Below, one piece after another: positions 4,723 through 5,349 of a stretch of DNA of 5,349 nucleotides. Position numbers and translations under genes: made by a program. The stretch covers positions 1 through 5,349 of the forward strand of contig DAOUSP010000098.1 of NCBI GenBank assembly GCA_030627155.1, written 5' to 3'. Source of the stretch: Candidatus Aminicenantota bacterium. GTDB taxonomy: Bacteria > Acidobacteriota > Aminicenantia > Aminicenantales > Aminicenantaceae. Numbering within the stretch: position 1 is the stretch's first letter; the number at the start of each line of letters is the position of its first letter. The notes below the pieces were generated by a model. That model did no database searches. It had not been told where the DNA came from and saw nothing but the letters and a program-made list of their open reading frames with translations.

Positions 4723-5349
4723 ATGAATAACAAAGCTTTAATATTAGGTGCAATTTTTCTATTGGGCTTTTCCTTTATTTCCCTTCAGGCTGATGTCAAC
4801 CTGGATATTAAGATGAGATTTTTTGGAGGCGTAAGGGAAGGAATGGCTGAGCCACCTCGGTTTGTCACCTCATCGTATTTACAGCCCACTGTCACAGCCA
4901 GTATAAAATCGAAATTTGAATTGGCTGAAGAACAGAAGCAGATTAAGAAAATTTTTAATCTGAAAGAAGTGAGTTTAATCACCGAGGCAGACTTGAGGTG
5001 GAACTCATATGATTCAGACAAGATTTTTCATATATTCCGTCTGGACAGCAAAGAGTATTTGCTTTTAATAACCCCTGTATCTTCGGTCAGGAAGCGTCAG
5101 TTCAGGATCGAGGTCTTTGAACAGAGTAAGAAGGGTAAAATAAATTTACTGGATACAGAAATCATCCTGCCCGAGAAAAACATTGCTGTGTTCGGGTTTG
5201 AAGATGTTCAGGGAAAACTCTATTTTCTTTCCTTCCATATAACAGGAACCATGATCGGGGGAGTTGTTGGGGGTGTTTTAGGCGGGGTAGTGAGTAAGGA
5301 GTTCGAAGAATTTGATAAAGGGGCGGTAAAGGCAGAAGGAGAGATAAGG
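4723..5349 (+). CDS. Exported protein with glycine-zipper segment, N-terminal part; possibly TonB-family (runs off the window)
   Basis: An open frame of 209 codons starts at ATG 4723 and has no stop before the right edge. AGGAGG (4711-4716) lies six bases upstream, and the gene begins 12 bases after the anti-sigma stop, so it is the third gene of the operon. A signal peptide covers residues 1-23 (MNNKALILGAIFLLGFSFISLQA). The mature part is beta-strand-rich with no catalytic motif: MRFFGGVREGMAEPPR, SKFELAEEQKQIKKIF, EYLLLITPVSSVRKRQFRIEVFE and INLLDTEIILPEKNIAVFGFE. Near the right edge, residues 176-190 contain a GGVVGGVLGGVV zipper followed by FDKGAVKAEGEIR. In proteins I recall from Acidobacteria/Aminicenantes-like genomes, such a glycine repeat and 'AV-x-x-x-G-x-I' stretch precede a TonB C-terminal domain (PPxLIKxVxPxYP). 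That domain would lie outside the window, so TonB family membership is an inference. Confidence 0.8.
   Translation, partial: MNNKALILGAIFLLGFSFISLQADVNLDIKMRFFGGVREGMAEPPRFVTSSYLQPTVTASIKSKFELAEEQKQIKKIFNLKEVSLITEADLRWNSYDSDKIFHIFRLDSKEYLLLITPVSSVRKRQFRIEVFEQSKKGKINLLDTEIILPEKNIAVFGFEDVQGKLYFLSFHITGTMIGGVVGGVLGGVVSKEFEEFDKGAVKAEGEIR

Noticed and set aside
4785..5021. Minus-strand open frame of 78 codons
   Set aside because: It is antisense to the exported glycine-zipper gene, which has a strong ribosome site and a signal peptide.
1..5349. CRISPR arrays, tRNA or rRNA genes, transposase genes or insertion-sequence ends
   Set aside because: No regularly spaced repeats, cloverleaf-like segments, conserved rRNA stretches or transposase motifs were seen on either strand.

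Overview
This is an A+T-rich bacterial window with compact genes and Shine-Dalgarno-type starts. It probably comes from an uncultured or poorly characterised Gram-negative-type lineage. Three things suggest this: exported proteins with LolA-like or TonB-associated features, a sigma/anti-sigma pair of the ECF type, and a pseudopilin-tailed protein of the kind common in Planctomycetes, Acidobacteria and Aminicenantes-like genomes. Aminicenantota (OP8) or a relative is my best guess for the lineage, but this is recall of protein style and not a search result.

Region by region. Positions 1-141 hold the last 46 codons of a protein, possibly a glucosylglycerate/mannosylglycerate-synthase-like glycosyltransferase. 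Positions 164-1489 hold one reading frame that encodes a membrane anchor, then an in-frame TAA at 257-259, then a 407-residue body ending in a GspG-like tail. The body looks intact, but the gene appears to have lost its anchor and its start codon. Positions 1490-1733 are an intergenic region with a 10-bp tandem duplication, a promoter, and a two-unit operator of 21-bp period. Positions 1734-2604 are a tight two-gene operon: a 109-residue winged-helix protein and a 179-residue nucleotidyltransferase-fold protein. It looks like a miniature relative of AbiE-type (AbiEi/AbiEii) toxin-antitoxin modules and is the most interesting item here.

After a short convergent intergenic gap, a minus-strand gene (2693-3538) encodes an exported LolA/RseB-like protein with a very highly charged insert. 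Divergent from it, at 3720-5349, is an operon of an ECF sigma factor, an overlapping membrane-bound zinc-finger anti-sigma factor, and an exported protein with a glycine-zipper segment that runs off the window. The last protein resembles the N-terminal part of TonB-family proteins from Acidobacteria/Aminicenantes-like bacteria. Together these four genes suggest an envelope-sensing unit: the anti-sigma holds the sigma factor at the membrane, and the exported proteins are likely sensors, effectors or regulon members.
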